Shown: positions 10,215 to 19,942, counted from the stretch's first letter. The stretch is 64,000 nt of DNA from Collimonas antrihumi (GCF_018304965.1 NZ_JAGQED010000003.1:124001-188000); one strand, 5' to 3'. Numbers and translations are program-made. Notes: generated from the sequence alone by a model not told the origin.

Positions 10215-10703
10215 ATGGAAGCCATCAAGGATTTTTTCGGCAGTTTAATGCTGCTGGAGTTGCTAAAAGGGCTGCGGCTGACCGGCCGCTACCTGTTCGC
10301 ACGCAAGATTACAGTGCTGTTCCCGGAAGAGAAGACGCCGCAATCGCCACGTTTTCGCGGCTTGCATGCGCTGCGCCGCTACCCGAACGGTGAAGAGCGT
10401 TGCATCGCCTGCAAATTGTGTGAAGCGGTTTGCCCGGCAATGGCGATCACGATCGAGTCCGAGCAGCGTGAGGACGGTTCGCGCCGCACCACGCGTTACG
10501 ACATCGATCTGACCAAATGTATTTTCTGTGGTTTCTGCGAAGAGTCTTGCCCGGTCGATTCGATCGTCGAGACCCATATCCTGGAATATCACGGTGAAAA
10601 ACGTGGCGATCTGTACTACACCAAGGAAATGCTGCTGGCGGTAGGTGATCGTTACGAACCTGAAATTGCTGCGGCACGCGCAGCGGATGCTGCGTATCGC
10701 TAA
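10215..10703 (+). CDS. nuoI: NADH-quinone oxidoreductase subunit I (two 4Fe-4S clusters)
   Basis: NuoI is an 8Fe ferredoxin subunit (clusters N6a/N6b) connecting NuoG to NuoB. The 162-residue protein has an amphipathic N-terminal helix and two classic motifs: [12 protein letters not shown] and [12 protein letters not shown], each CxxCxxCxxxCP. Length matches the family. It lies 17 bases after nuoH. A palindromic repeat separates it from nuoJ. Confidence 0.98.
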   Translation: MEAIKDFFGSLMLLELLKGLRLTGRYLFARKITVLFPEEKTPQSPRFRGLHALRRYPNGEERCIACKLCEAVCPAMAITIESEQREDGSRRTTRYDIDLTKCIFCGFCEESCPVDSIVETHILEYHGEKRGDLYYTKEMLLAVGDRYEPEIAAARAADAAYR

Positions 10704-10717
10704 CTGTTTGATTAGTT

Positions 10718-10766
10718 GGGGACAGAGTAATTCGCCACGCTACGGTGGCTCTTAAACTCTGTCCCA
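10718..10766. repeat. REP-like hairpin in the nuoI-nuoJ spacer
   Basis: GGGACAGAGT (10719-10728) pairs with ACTCTGTCCC (10756-10765), and an inner GCCAC/GTGGC pair sits around the tip. The TTGGGGACAGAGT type of end is familiar from REP sequences associated with REP-type (Y1) transposases in proteobacteria. It is the third distinct palindrome type in the nuo operon. No transposase gene is nearby. Confidence 0.75.
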
Positions 10767-10786
10767 CAATTTGTTTATAGGCCATT

Positions 10787-11455
10787 ATGGAATTTAAGAC
10801 CTTCTTGTTCTACGCGTTTTCGGTGGTGCTGGTAATCGCCGCCTTACGCGTAATTACCGCACGCAACCCGGTGCATGCCGCGCTGTTCCTGGTGTTGTCG
10901 TTTTTCTCCGCGGCCGGTATCTGGATGTTGTTGAAAGCGGAATTCCTGTCCATCGTGCTGGTGCTGGTGTATGTCGGCGCGGTGATGGTGCTGTTCTTGT
11001 TCGTGGTGATGATGCTGGATATTAACCTCGACAAGATGCGAGAAGGATTCTGGGGGTATTTCCCGGTGGCGGCGACAGTCGGCACGGTTATCGTGCTTGA
11101 AATGGCTGCCGTCATATTCCACGGTTTCCAAGGTTCAGATGCCGACGTTCCTGCGGCCTCGGCCAACATCGGCACCACCAAGGCGCTGGGTATGCTGATC
11201 TACACCGAATACGTGTACGCCTTTGAAATTGCCGCCGTCGTGCTGCTGGTGGCGATCGTTGCCGCCGTCGCCCTGACATTGCGCCGCCGCAAAGACACCA
11301 AGTATTTTTCACCTTCTGCTGCAGTCAAGGTCAAGAGCACCGACCGGGTTCGCATCGTGAAGATGAAATCGGAAGCCAAGGTCGACCCGGTTGCGCCTGG
11401 AGGTTCTGTTAACCCTGCCGCTAACCCCGTTGCACCAGCGGCACCACAAAAATAA
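10787..11455 (+). CDS. nuoJ: NADH-quinone oxidoreductase subunit J
   Basis: NuoJ is a hydrophobic subunit of the membrane arm next to NuoK and NuoA. The 222-residue protein has five predicted helices. Conserved features are RNPVHAALFLVLSFFSAAGIWMLL and LVYVGAVMVLFLFVVMML, which includes the pi-bulge region of helix 3. After about residue 170 there is a charged then Pro/Ala-rich cytoplasmic tail. Twelve bases separate it from nuoK. Confidence 0.96.
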   Translation: MEFKTFLFYAFSVVLVIAALRVITARNPVHAALFLVLSFFSAAGIWMLLKAEFLSIVLVLVYVGAVMVLFLFVVMMLDINLDKMREGFWGYFPVAATVGTVIVLEMAAVIFHGFQGSDADVPAASANIGTTKALGMLIYTEYVYAFEIAAVVLLVAIVAAVALTLRRRKDTKYFSPSAAVKVKSTDRVRIVKMKSEAKVDPVAPGGSVNPAANPVAPAAPQK

Positions 11456-11467
11456 CAAGGACGCAAT

Positions 11468-11776
11468 ATGGCACTTTCGCTCGCTCACTATCTGATCCTT
11501 GGCGCGATCCTGTTCTCGATCGGCATCGTCGGCATTTTCCTGAATCGCAAAAACCTCATCGTGTTGATGATGGCAATCGAATTGATGCTGTTGGCGGTGA
11601 ACATCAACTTCATCGCATTTTCGTATTACCTGGGTGATGCGGCCGGACAGATTTTCGTTTTCTTTATCCTTACCGTAGCAGCTGCCGAAGCGGCGATTGG
11701 CCTGGCAATCCTGGTGGCGTTGTTCCGTAACCTGGACACCATCAACGTGGAAGATCTGGACAGCCTTAAGGGCTAA
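11468..11776 (+). CDS. nuoK: NADH-quinone oxidoreductase subunit K
   Basis: NuoK is a three-helix membrane subunit homologous to MrpC and part of the proton path. The 102-residue protein shows the conserved glutamates in [12 protein letters not shown] and in the [13 protein letters not shown] helix. Length is standard. AAGGA precedes ATG 11468. The 91-base spacer to nuoL holds a nested inverted repeat (TTGTTCC / GGAACAA at 11782-11813) and nothing else I recognise. Confidence 0.97.
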   Translation: MALSLAHYLILGAILFSIGIVGIFLNRKNLIVLMMAIELMLLAVNINFIAFSYYLGDAAGQIFVFFILTVAAAEAAIGLAILVALFRNLDTINVEDLDSLKG

Positions 11777-11867
11777 GCGGTTTGTTCCTGCAAGGGCAGG
11801 TTTGCCGGAACAAGAGTAAGCAGATAAAGAATACACAGACACATAACGAATAAAGATAAGGTTCATC

Positions 11868-13898
11868 ATGGCGGGGCAACTTAACCCACAATTACTTCTT
11901 GCCGTACCGTTGGCGCCTCTGGCTGGCGCTGCGATCGCGGGCTTATTCGGTACCAAATTCTTCGGCAACCTGGTCGGTCGCAAGACTTCGCACACGGTCA
12001 CGATCCTGGGCGTGCTGATCGCCCTGATCATCTCCGTGCAGACCTTGCTGCAGGTGATCGACGGCGCCACATTCAACGGTACCTTGTACACCTGGATGAC
12101 GGTAGGCGGCGTCAAGCTGGAGATCGGCTTCCTGGTCGACAGCCTGACCGCGATGATGATGTGCGTGGTGACCTTCGTCTCGCTGATGGTGCATATCTAT
12201 ACCATCGGCTACATGAAAGACGACGAGGGTTATAACCGTTTCTTCGCCTATATCTCCCTGTTCACGTTCTCGATGCTGATGCTGGTCATGAGCAACAACT
12301 TCCTGCAGCTGTTCTTCGGCTGGGAAGCGGTGGGGCTGGTGTCGTATCTGCTGATCGGTTTCTGGTACACCCGTCCGACTGCGATTTTCGCTAACATGAA
12401 AGCGTTCCTGGTCAACCGTGTCGGCGACTTCGGCTTCATCCTCGGCATCGGCTTGTTGCTGGCGTATTCCGGCTCGATGAACTACACCGAAGTATTCGCG
12501 CAAAAGGGCATGCTGGCGCAACTGACCTTGCCGGGCAGCGACTGGATGTTGCTGACCGTAGCCTGTATCTGCCTGTTCATCGGCGCCATGGGTAAGTCGG
12601 CGCAGTTTCCGTTGCACGTCTGGCTGCCGGATTCGATGGAAGGCCCGACCCCGATTTCCGCACTGATCCACGCCGCTACCATGGTGACCGCCGGTATTTT
12701 CATGGTGACCCGCATGTCGCCGCTGTTCGAATTGTCCGACACCGCGTTGTCGTTCATCCTGATCATCGGCTCGATTACTGCCTTGTTCATGGGTTTCCTC
12801 GGCGTCATCCAGACCGACATCAAACGCGTGGTGGCTTACTCCACCTTGTCGCAGCTCGGCTACATGACCGTGGCCCTGGGTGCTTCGGCATACTCGGTGG
12901 CGGTGTTCCATCTGATGACGCATGCGTTCTTCAAGGCCTTGCTGTTCCTTGGCGCCGGTTCGGTCATCATCGGCCTGCATCACGATCAAGACATGCGCAA
13001 CATGGGCGGCCTGCGTAAATACATGCCGATTACCTGGATCACTTCGCTGGTGGGCTCGCTGGCATTGATCGGCACACCGTTCTTCTCCGGTTTCTATTCG
13101 AAGGACAGCATCATCGAAGCGGCTCACGCATCGACGCTGTTCGGTTCCGGCTTTGCCTACTTTGCAGTGCTGGCAAGCGTGTTTGTCACGGCTTTCTATT
13201 CGTTCCGCATGTATTTCATGGTGTTCCATGGCGAAGAGCGTTTCGGCCTGGCGCACAATGGCCATGAACATGACGACGAAGAGCCGGGCCATCATGGCCT
13301 GGAACCAGGCCAGAAACCGCACGAGTCGCCTTGGGTGGTGACCTTGCCGCTGATCCTGCTGGCGATTCCATCCGCCATCATCGGCTTCTTCGCGATCGAG
13401 CCAATGCTGTTCGGCAGCTTCTTCAAGGACGTGATTTTCGTCAATGAGGCGCACCATGCAATGGAAGAGCTGCGCAATGATTTCCATGGTCCGGTCGGCA
13501 TGGTCGCGCATGCATTCAGCTCGGCGCCGTTGTGGCTGGCCATCGCCGGCGTGGCGTCAGCGTATTACTGCTACATGGTTAATCCGCGTCTGCCGGCAGC
13601 GATCAAGCAGAAGTTCCTGCCGATCTTCACGGTGCTCGACAATAAGTACTACATGGACAAATTCAACGATGTGGTGTTCGCCGGTGGCGCCCGCATGTTG
13701 GGCCGCGGCTTGTGGAATGCCGGCGACCGTGGCCTGATCGACGGCCTGATCGTCAATGGCAGCGCCAAGGCAGTCAACTGGTTCTCGAAAATTACCCGTC
13801 TCTGGCAGTCCGGATACATCTATCACTATGCATTCGTGATGATTATCGGCGTGCTGGGTTTCCTGGTTTGGTTCATGCCGTTCCCGTTTGCCAAATAA
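11868..13898 (+). CDS. nuoL: NADH-quinone oxidoreductase subunit L
   Basis: NuoL is an antiporter-like, proton-pumping subunit at the far end of the membrane arm. The 676-residue protein has some 16 membrane helices. It shows the Mrp-type core with LFFGWEAVGLVSYLLIG (key Glu) and MGKSAQFPLHVWLPDSMEGPTPISALIHAATMVTAG (key Lys and His). A C-terminal region extends into the lateral helix. A His/Glu-rich cytoplasmic loop (GHEHDDEEPGHHG, about 464-476) is a local peculiarity. Confidence 0.97.
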   Translation: MAGQLNPQLLLAVPLAPLAGAAIAGLFGTKFFGNLVGRKTSHTVTILGVLIALIISVQTLLQVIDGATFNGTLYTWMTVGGVKLEIGFLVDSLTAMMMCVVTFVSLMVHIYTIGYMKDDEGYNRFFAYISLFTFSMLMLVMSNNFLQLFFGWEAVGLVSYLLIGFWYTRPTAIFANMKAFLVNRVGDFGFILGIGLLLAYSGSMNYTEVFAQKGMLAQLTLPGSDWMLLTVACICLFIGAMGKSAQFPLHVWLPDSMEGPTPISALIHAATMVTAGIFMVTRMSPLFELSDTALSFILIIGSITALFMGFLGVIQTDIKRVVAYSTLSQLGYMTVALGASAYSVAVFHLMTHAFFKALLFLGAGSVIIGLHHDQDMRNMGGLRKYMPITWITSLVGSLALIGTPFFSGFYSKDSIIEAAHASTLFGSGFAYFAVLASVFVTAFYSFRMYFMVFHGEERFGLAHNGHEHDDEEPGHHGLEPGQKPHESPWVVTLPLILLAIPSAIIGFFAIEPMLFGSFFKDVIFVNEAHHAMEELRNDFHGPVGMVAHAFSSAPLWLAIAGVASAYYCYMVNPRLPAAIKQKFLPIFTVLDNKYYMDKFNDVVFAGGARMLGRGLWNAGDRGLIDGLIVNGSAKAVNWFSKITRLWQSGYIYHYAFVMIIGVLGFLVWFMPFPFAK

Positions 13899-13908
13899 GC
13901 AGCTAAAG

Positions 13909-13944
13909 CAAATTCAGCAAATTCAGCAAACTCGGCATACTCAG
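13909..13944 (+). repeat. Tandem repeat, 9-bp unit x 4, nuoL-nuoM spacer
   Basis: CAAATTCAG, CAAATTCAG, CAAACTCGG and CATACTCAG run head to tail in the 67-base spacer between nuoL and nuoM. Two copies are perfect and two are degenerate. Confidence 0.75.
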
Positions 13945-13965
13945 CAAGGTAGATAAATAATAAAT

Positions 13966-15456
13966 ATGATGCAGTCAACTTTCCCTCTTCTCAGCCTCGC
14001 GATCTGGTGTCCGGTCGCGTTCGGTATCCTCGTCCTGGCAGTGGGCCGCGACGACAATCCAACTCTGGTGCGCTGGCTTTCGCTGCTAGGCGCATTGGTC
14101 AGCTTGGTGGTGACCTTGCCGCTCGTGAGCCAGTTCGATAACGGTTTCCATGGCATGCAGTTTGTTGAAAAGGCCGCCTGGATCGACCGCTTCAACATCA
14201 ATTATTTCCTGGGTATCGACGGCATCTCGTTGTGGTTCGTGCCGCTGACGGCCTTCATTACCGTGATGGTAGTGATCTCGGCCTGGCAAGTGATCGAGAA
14301 GAAAGTCGCGCAATACATGGGCGCCTTCCTGATCCTGTCTGGCGTGATGATTGGCGTCTTTTGCGCGCTGGACGGCTTGCTGTTCTACGTTTTCTTCGAA
14401 GCGACGCTGATCCCGATGTTCATCATCATCGGTGTCTGGGGCGGCGCCAACCGCGTCTACGCAGCGATCAAGTTCTTCCTGTACACCCTGATGGGTTCGC
14501 TGTTGATGCTGGTTGCATTGCTGTACCTGTATTTCCAGTCGGGCGGCAGTTTCGACATCCTGACCTGGCATCAGCTGCCGCTGACGATGACGGCGCAGAT
14601 CCTGATTTTCCTGGCTTTCCTGTTGGCGTTTGCCGTCAAGGTGCCGATGTGGCCGGTACATACCTGGTTGCCGGACGCCCACGTCGAAGCGCCAACCGGC
14701 GGCTCCGTGGTACTGGCGGCAATCATGCTGAAGCTGGGCGGTTACGGTTTCCTGCGTTTCTCGCTGCCGATCACACCTGACGCCAGCCACTATCTGGCCG
14801 GTTTCATCATTACCTTGTCGCTGATCGCCGTGATCTATATCGGCCTGGTGGCGATGGTGCAGAACGACATGAAGAAGCTGATCGCCTATTCGTCGATTGC
14901 CCACATGGGTTTCGTCACCCTCGGTTTCTTCATTTTCAACGACATCGGCTTGCAGGGCGGTATCGTGCAAATGATCTCCCACGGTTTTGTGTCCGGCGCA
15001 ATGTTCCTGTGTATCGGCGTGCTGTATGACCGCATGCATACACGTGAGATCGCCGCGTATGGTGGCGTGGTCAATGTCATGCCGCGCTTCGCTGCCTTGT
15101 TCGTGTTGTTCTCGCTGGCCAATTCCGGCCTGCCAGGCACCTCCGGCTTCGTCGGCGAGTTCATGGTGATCCTGGGCGCGGTCAAGTTCAATTTCTGGAT
15201 CGGGCTGCTGGCTGCAACCGCGTTGATCCTGGGCGCGGCGTATTCGCTGTGGCTGGTCAAGCGTGTGGTGTTCGGTGCTGTTACCAATTCGCATGTGAAA
15301 GAGATGCTGGACCTGAACAAGCGTGAGTTCTTCATGCTGGGTGTGTTGGCGATTGCCGTCATCGCGATGGGCGTGTATCCGGCGCCGTTCACCGATGCGA
15401 TGCAAGTATCGGTAGCCGATCTGCTGAAGCATGTCGCGATCACCAAGCTAAACTGA
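13966..15456 (+). CDS. nuoM: NADH-quinone oxidoreductase subunit M
   Basis: NuoM is the second antiporter-like proton-pumping subunit. The 496-residue protein has about 14 helices. Diagnostic segments are the Glu-containing FYVFFEATLIPMFIIIGVWGG, and FAVKVPMWPVHTWLPDAHVEAPTGGSV with the functional Lys and His residues. Two adjacent ATGs (13966, 13969) could both serve as start. Length is normal. Confidence 0.97.
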   Translation: MMQSTFPLLSLAIWCPVAFGILVLAVGRDDNPTLVRWLSLLGALVSLVVTLPLVSQFDNGFHGMQFVEKAAWIDRFNINYFLGIDGISLWFVPLTAFITVMVVISAWQVIEKKVAQYMGAFLILSGVMIGVFCALDGLLFYVFFEATLIPMFIIIGVWGGANRVYAAIKFFLYTLMGSLLMLVALLYLYFQSGGSFDILTWHQLPLTMTAQILIFLAFLLAFAVKVPMWPVHTWLPDAHVEAPTGGSVVLAAIMLKLGGYGFLRFSLPITPDASHYLAGFIITLSLIAVIYIGLVAMVQNDMKKLIAYSSIAHMGFVTLGFFIFNDIGLQGGIVQMISHGFVSGAMFLCIGVLYDRMHTREIAAYGGVVNVMPRFAALFVLFSLANSGLPGTSGFVGEFMVILGAVKFNFWIGLLAATALILGAAYSLWLVKRVVFGAVTNSHVKEMLDLNKREFFMLGVLAIAVIAMGVYPAPFTDAMQVSVADLLKHVAITKLN

Positions 15457-15498
15457 CTACATAGTGTACCGAGTGCATAAAAAATAAGCGGCAAATAA

Positions 15499-17004
15499 AT
15501 GAATAACATGAATCTGATCCCTGTTTATCCGGAAATCTTTCTGCTGATTGCGACCTCGGTCGTGCTGCTGATCGATATGTTTGTTTCGGATGCCAAACGC
15601 CATTTCACCTATTACCTGACGCTGGCCGTGCTGGCTGTGTGTTTCGTATTGACGCTGGGTGCGTTCCAAAGCGGGGAGACGGTCTACACTTTCCACAACA
15701 TGTTCGTCTCGGACCCTCTGAGCAGCCTGTTGAAGCTGGTTTCTTATGTGGCAGTCGGCATCACGCTGGTGTATTCGCGTCGTTATGTGAGCGAACGCGG
15801 CATGGTCAGCGGTAACCTCGGCGGCGAGTTCTATCCGTTGGCGCTGTTTGCCTTGCTGGGTCAGATGGTGATGATCTCCGGCAGCAATTTCCTCAGCATT
15901 TACCTGGGCCTGGAATTGATGTCCTTGTCGCTGTACGCACTGGTGGCATTGCGCCGCGATAGCGCTGTCGCGACTGAAGCGGCGATGAAATATTTCGTGC
16001 TGGGCGCAATGGCTTCCGGTTTCCTGCTGTACGGGATGTCGATGCTGTACGGTGCTACCGGTTCGCTCGACCTGGTGGAAGTCACCCGCGCTGCGTCCTC
16101 CGGCGGCATCAACCCGACCGTATTGGTATTCGGCGTGGTGTTCGTGGTGGCTGGCCTGGCGTTCAAGCTTGGCGTGGTGCCGTTCCATATGTGGGTGCCT
16201 GACGTCTATCAAGGCTCACCGACTGCAGTCACCCTGTTGTTGGGCGGCGCACCTAAGCTGGCGGCTTTTGCGATTTGCTTCCGCCTGCTGATCGAAGCAC
16301 TGTTGCCCCTGGCTTTCGACTGGCAGCAAATGCTGACCGTGTTGGCAGTGCTGTCGATGGCCATCGGTAACATCACCGCGATTGCGCAGACTAATATCAA
16401 GCGCATGCTGGCGTATTCGACCATTTCCCACATGGGTTTCATGCTGCTCGGCCTGCTGGCCGGCGTGGTCGACGGTAATCTGTTCTCGGCGGCTAATGCC
16501 TATAGCTCGGCCTTGTTCTATTCGATCACATACGTGCTGACTACGCTCGGTACCTTCGGCGTGATCATGCTGCTGGCACGTTCCGGTTTCGAAGCGGAAA
16601 GCATGGACGACTTCAAGGGTTTGAATCAACGCAGCCCTTGGTTTGCTGGCGTGATGCTGGTGTTGATGCTGTCGCTGGCAGGTATCCCGCCATTGGTCGG
16701 CTTCTACGCCAAATTGTCCGTGCTGCAGGCCGTGCTCGGCACTGGCCAGGTCTGGCTGGCGGTGGTCGCCGTGGTGTTCTCCCTGATTGGCGCCTATTAC
16801 TATCTGCGCGTGATCAAGCTGATGTATTTTGATGAGCCGCAAGATAGCTCGCCGATTGTCGCGCACCTTGATGTGCGGGTATTGCTCAGCCTGAATGGCC
16901 TGGCAATGCTGGTGCTCGGTCTGTGGCCTGGCATGCTGATGGATGCGACTACCACGGCGATCGTCAAGACCTTGACCTCGTTCCTTGGCAAAGTAGTGTC
17001 CTGA
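15499..17004 (+). CDS. nuoN: NADH-quinone oxidoreductase subunit N
   Basis: NuoN is the third antiporter-like subunit and the last of the canonical operon. The 501-residue protein has 14 or so helices. It contains [17 protein letters not shown] (key Glu), [21 protein letters not shown] (Lys and His) and the [20 protein letters not shown] stretch. ATG 15499 is taken as start; an in-frame ATG at 15508 is equally possible. Confidence 0.97.
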   Translation: MNNMNLIPVYPEIFLLIATSVVLLIDMFVSDAKRHFTYYLTLAVLAVCFVLTLGAFQSGETVYTFHNMFVSDPLSSLLKLVSYVAVGITLVYSRRYVSERGMVSGNLGGEFYPLALFALLGQMVMISGSNFLSIYLGLELMSLSLYALVALRRDSAVATEAAMKYFVLGAMASGFLLYGMSMLYGATGSLDLVEVTRAASSGGINPTVLVFGVVFVVAGLAFKLGVVPFHMWVPDVYQGSPTAVTLLLGGAPKLAAFAICFRLLIEALLPLAFDWQQMLTVLAVLSMAIGNITAIAQTNIKRMLAYSTISHMGFMLLGLLAGVVDGNLFSAANAYSSALFYSITYVLTTLGTFGVIMLLARSGFEAESMDDFKGLNQRSPWFAGVMLVLMLSLAGIPPLVGFYAKLSVLQAVLGTGQVWLAVVAVVFSLIGAYYYLRVIKLMYFDEPQDSSPIVAHLDVRVLLSLNGLAMLVLGLWPGMLMDATTTAIVKTLTSFLGKVVS

Positions 17005-17008
17005 TTCC

Positions 17009-17329
17009 GTGAACGTCTCTCTCTCCAGCTGGTTCGTGATTCTGTTGGCGCTGCTGGCCGCCAACCTGCCGTTTTTTAACGAACGGCTGTTCGCACTGAT
17101 TCCACTCAAATCCCGCAGCCAGGGCCAGGCTGCGGTCAAGCCGGTCTGGATGCGCTTGCTGGAGCTGTTGGCCCTGTATGCGCTGGTCGGCGCCGTCGCC
17201 TACGTCCTGGAAGCGAATATCGGCAATACGTTCACGCAACGCTGGGAGTTTTATGCGGTCACCGGCTGCATGTTCCTGGTGCTGGCCTATCCCGGCTACG
17301 TATTGCGCTATCTGAAGAAACACCGCTGA
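17009..17329 (+). CDS. DUF2818 family membrane protein
   Basis: The 106-residue product has three hydrophobic segments (about 5-22, 47-68, 80-98) and the family-typical ANLPFFNERLF and AYPGYVLRYL. It starts at GTG 17009, four bases after the nuoN stop, so it is almost certainly the 15th cistron of the nuo transcript. Genes of this family regularly follow nuoN in Burkholderiales. The function is unknown; an accessory or assembly role for complex I is inference from position only. Confidence 0.85.
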   Translation: MNVSLSSWFVILLALLAANLPFFNERLFALIPLKSRSQGQAAVKPVWMRLLELLALYALVGAVAYVLEANIGNTFTQRWEFYAVTGCMFLVLAYPGYVLRYLKKHR

Positions 17330-17348
17330 GCTAGCCGCGTCGGCGTGG

Positions 17349-17368
17349 AACGGTGCCCTGGCACCGTT
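17349..17368 (+). terminator. Possible terminator of the nuo operon
   Basis: AACGGTGCC (17349-17357) pairs with GGCACCGTT (17360-17368), a tight 9-bp hairpin 20 bases after the DUF2818 stop. Only three T residues follow the arm start, so intrinsic termination would be weak; it may instead be an RNA 3'-end stabiliser. Confidence 0.4.
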
Positions 17369-17433
17369 TGCACCGCCAGGTATTACAATCTCCCTATCTG
17401 GCGTGCCTTAACCCTTTCCTCCGGAGTACCCGC

Positions 17434-17991
17434 ATGGATCGTCACCTGAAAGAAACCCGGATCGACAGCGCGGAAGCCTATGACGGTCACTTCCTCAAAG
17501 TGCAGCGCGATACGGTGCAACTGCCTGACGGCAAACTGACCACGCGCGAATACATCAAGCATCCCGGTGCAGTGGTCATCCTGCCGTTGTTTGAAGACGG
17601 CACGGTCTTGCTCGAGCGGCAGTACCGCTACCCGCTGGAACGCGTATTCATTGAATACCCGGCCGGGAAAATCGACCCGGGCGAAGACCACCTGAGTTGC
17701 GCCAAGCGCGAGCTGCTGGAAGAGACCGGTTATACCGCCACCGAATGGCAACATGTCTGCACGATTCACAATGCGATCGCCTATGCCGACGAGCATCTGG
17801 AGTTGTTCCTGGCGCGCGGCCTGGTCGGGGGCGAGCGCAAACTCGATGACGGCGAATTCCTGGATGTGTTCAAGGCGCCGCTAGAGGACATGCTGAGCTG
17901 GGTGAGGGAAGGCAAGGTTACCGACGTCAAAACGGTAATCGGTACCTTCTGGCTTGAAAAAATCGTGGCAGGCAACTGGAAGCTGCCTTGA
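17434..17991 (+). CDS. Nudix hydrolase, ADP-ribose pyrophosphatase type
   Basis: It probably hydrolyses ADP-ribose or a related nucleotide sugar to AMP and ribose 5-phosphate. The 185-residue protein has a perfect Nudix box from G78 to Y100 (G-x5-E84-x7-R92-E93-L-L-E96-E97-T-G-Y), plus the upstream ERQYRYPLERVFIEYPAG segment typical of the NudF/ADPRase branch. I chose ATG 17434, preceded by CCGGAG, over an upstream in-frame start inside the spacer. It is convergent with the ETF-QO gene, separated by a palindromic repeat. Confidence 0.88.
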   Translation: MDRHLKETRIDSAEAYDGHFLKVQRDTVQLPDGKLTTREYIKHPGAVVILPLFEDGTVLLERQYRYPLERVFIEYPAGKIDPGEDHLSCAKRELLEETGYTATEWQHVCTIHNAIAYADEHLELFLARGLVGGERKLDDGEFLDVFKAPLEDMLSWVREGKVTDVKTVIGTFWLEKIVAGNWKLP

Positions 17992-18002
17992 TACGTTGAA
18001 AT

Positions 18003-18096
18003 CGTAGGGTGGGCAAGTTTTTGCCCACGCGGACCTTAAAGCCACCACCGCTGTTGTCGCAGTAACGCGCGGGCACAAAACCTTGCCCACCCTACG
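18003..18096. repeat. Interspersed inverted repeat of the GTAGGGTGGGCA type (copy 1)
   Basis: CGTAGGGTGGGCAAG (18003-18017) is perfectly complementary to CTTGCCCACCCTACG at 18082-18096. A second GCCCACGCG / CGCGCGGGC pair lies inside. The repeat sits between two convergent genes (Nudix and ETF-QO) and may serve as their shared terminator. A longer relative lies at 37942-38060. Confidence 0.85.
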
Positions 18097-18105
18097 TTGT
18101 AATTT

Positions 18106-19797
18106 CTACATATTCGGATAATTCGGTCCGCCGCCACCTTCCGGCGTCACCCACACAATATTCTGCGTCGGATCCTTGATATCGCAAGTCTTGCAATGCA
18201 CGCAATTCTGCGCGTTGATTTGCAGGCGTTCGGTATTGTCTTCGTTGGTCACGAATTCATACACGCCGGCAGGGCAGTAACGCGCTTCCGGGCCGGCGTA
18301 ATCGCGCAGATTGACATTCACCGGTACGTTCGGATCTTTCAACGTCAGATGAATCGGCTGGTCTTCAGCGTGGTTGGTGTTGGAAATGAACACCGACGAC
18401 AGGCGGTCGAAGGTCAGCTTGCCGTCCGGTTTCGGATACTTGATCGGCGCATAGTTAGCCGCCGGTTTCAGGCATTCATGGTCGGCATGGCTGTGACGCA
18501 AGGTCCATGGCGCTTTGCCGCCAAATACAACCTGATCGATACCGACCATCAAGGTGCCGAGATACAGGCCTTTGCTCATCCACGGTTTGAAGTTGCGCGC
18601 TTTGTGCAACTCCTGATGCAACCAGGATTTTTCGAACGCTTCGCTGTAAGCGGTCAGTTCATCAAACTGGCGATTGTTGCCCAAGGCCTCAAATGCCGCG
18701 TTGGCGGCTAGCATGCCGGTCTTGATGGCGGCGTGGCTACCCTTGATGCGGCTGGCGTTGAGGAAGCCGGCATCGCAGCCAATTAATGCACCACCAGGGA
18801 AGGTCAGCTTAGGCAGCGATTGCAGGCCGCCAGCGGTGATCGCGCGGGCGCCGTAGGAAATGCGCTTGCCGCCTTCGAAAAACTTGCTGATTTCCGGATG
18901 CGTCTTGTAACGCTGGAATTCTTCGTACGGCGACAGGTAGGGATTTTCGTAAGCCAGGCCGACCACGTAGCCAACCGCAACCTGGTTGTTTTCCAGGTGA
19001 TACAGGAAAGACCCGCCATAGGTTTGCGTATCCAGCGGCCAGCCTGCGGTATGCACCACCAGGCCCGGCTGATGCAGCTTAGGATCGATTTCCCATAATT
19101 CCTTGATGCCGATAGCGTAAGTTTGCGGGTCTTTACCTTTGTTCAAGTCAAACTTCGCCATCAACTGCTTGCCCAGATGGCCACGCGCACCTTCGGCAAA
19201 CAGGGTGTATTTGGCGTGCAGTTCCATGCCCAGCTGGAAAGCATCGGTCGGCTGGCCATGGCGGTCCACGCCCATATTGCCGGTGGCGACACCTTTGACC
19301 GAACCGTCGTCGTTATACAACACTTCAGCCGCCGGGAAGCCGGGGAAAATCTCAACGCCGAGCAGTTCCGCTTGCTGGCCCAGCCAACGCACCACGTTTG
19401 CCAGCGAGATGACATAGTTGCCATGATTCTGGAAGCAAGTCGGCAGCAGCCAGTTAGGCGTCTTGTAGGCTTTTTTCTCGGTCAGGAACAGAAACCGGTC
19501 TTCGCTGACTTCGGTCGTTAGCGGTGCGCCCAGTTCTTTCCAGTTTGGCAGCAACTCAGTCAGCGCCTGCGGATCCATCACTGCGCCGGAGAGGATATGG
19601 GCGCCGATTTCGCTGCCTTTTTCCAAGACGCACACTGAAACTTCGCGGCCTTGTCCGGTGGCTTGCTGTTTCAAGCGGATCGCCGCAGCCAGGCCGGCTG
19701 GCCCGCCGCCGACCACCACTACGTCATATTCCATGGCTTCGCGCGGGCCGTATTGCTCGACGAGGCTCTGTTGGTTCTGCCCTTGGGTTGGAGTCAT
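18106..19797 (-). CDS. Electron-transfer flavoprotein-ubiquinone oxidoreductase
   Basis: A membrane-associated FAD and 4Fe-4S enzyme that passes electrons from ETF (fatty-acid and amino-acid oxidation) to ubiquinone. The 563-residue protein has an N-terminal FAD Rossmann motif (VVVVGGGPAGLAAAIRL, about 26-42), the family core, and a C-terminal ferredoxin motif with CPAGVYEF and NCVHCKTCDIKDP. I chose ATG at 19797 (MTPTQGQN), preceded by AAAGAGA on the minus strand. The in-frame extension to 19953 overlaps the divergent promoter region. The gene is divergent from the thioesterase. Confidence 0.94.
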   Translation of the reverse strand: MTPTQGQNQQSLVEQYGPREAMEYDVVVVGGGPAGLAAAIRLKQQATGQGREVSVCVLEKGSEIGAHILSGAVMDPQALTELLPNWKELGAPLTTEVSEDRFLFLTEKKAYKTPNWLLPTCFQNHGNYVISLANVVRWLGQQAELLGVEIFPGFPAAEVLYNDDGSVKGVATGNMGVDRHGQPTDAFQLGMELHAKYTLFAEGARGHLGKQLMAKFDLNKGKDPQTYAIGIKELWEIDPKLHQPGLVVHTAGWPLDTQTYGGSFLYHLENNQVAVGYVVGLAYENPYLSPYEEFQRYKTHPEISKFFEGGKRISYGARAITAGGLQSLPKLTFPGGALIGCDAGFLNASRIKGSHAAIKTGMLAANAAFEALGNNRQFDELTAYSEAFEKSWLHQELHKARNFKPWMSKGLYLGTLMVGIDQVVFGGKAPWTLRHSHADHECLKPAANYAPIKYPKPDGKLTFDRLSSVFISNTNHAEDQPIHLTLKDPNVPVNVNLRDYAGPEARYCPAGVYEFVTNEDNTERLQINAQNCVHCKTCDIKDPTQNIVWVTPEGGGGPNYPNM

Positions 19798-19942
19798 TGT
19801 CTCTTTACCTATAATTAATTTTTCGAACGGATGTGCTAATTGTGTAGGATTTTGCGGCAGAATGCTAGGTTTCGTCGGCAGTATAGTGGTGTTCCTCGCT
19901 TGTTGCAGCCCCCCAAACGGAGTAGTTAGGAAAGTTAGAGCA

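Noticed and set aside
11943-13511. 522-residue minus-strand open frame, His/Gln-rich
   Set aside because: Antisense of nuoL; its composition (runs of His, Gln, Arg) is that of a reversed membrane-protein gene.
14086-15432. 448-residue minus-strand open frame
   Set aside because: Antisense of nuoM, with the same shadow composition.
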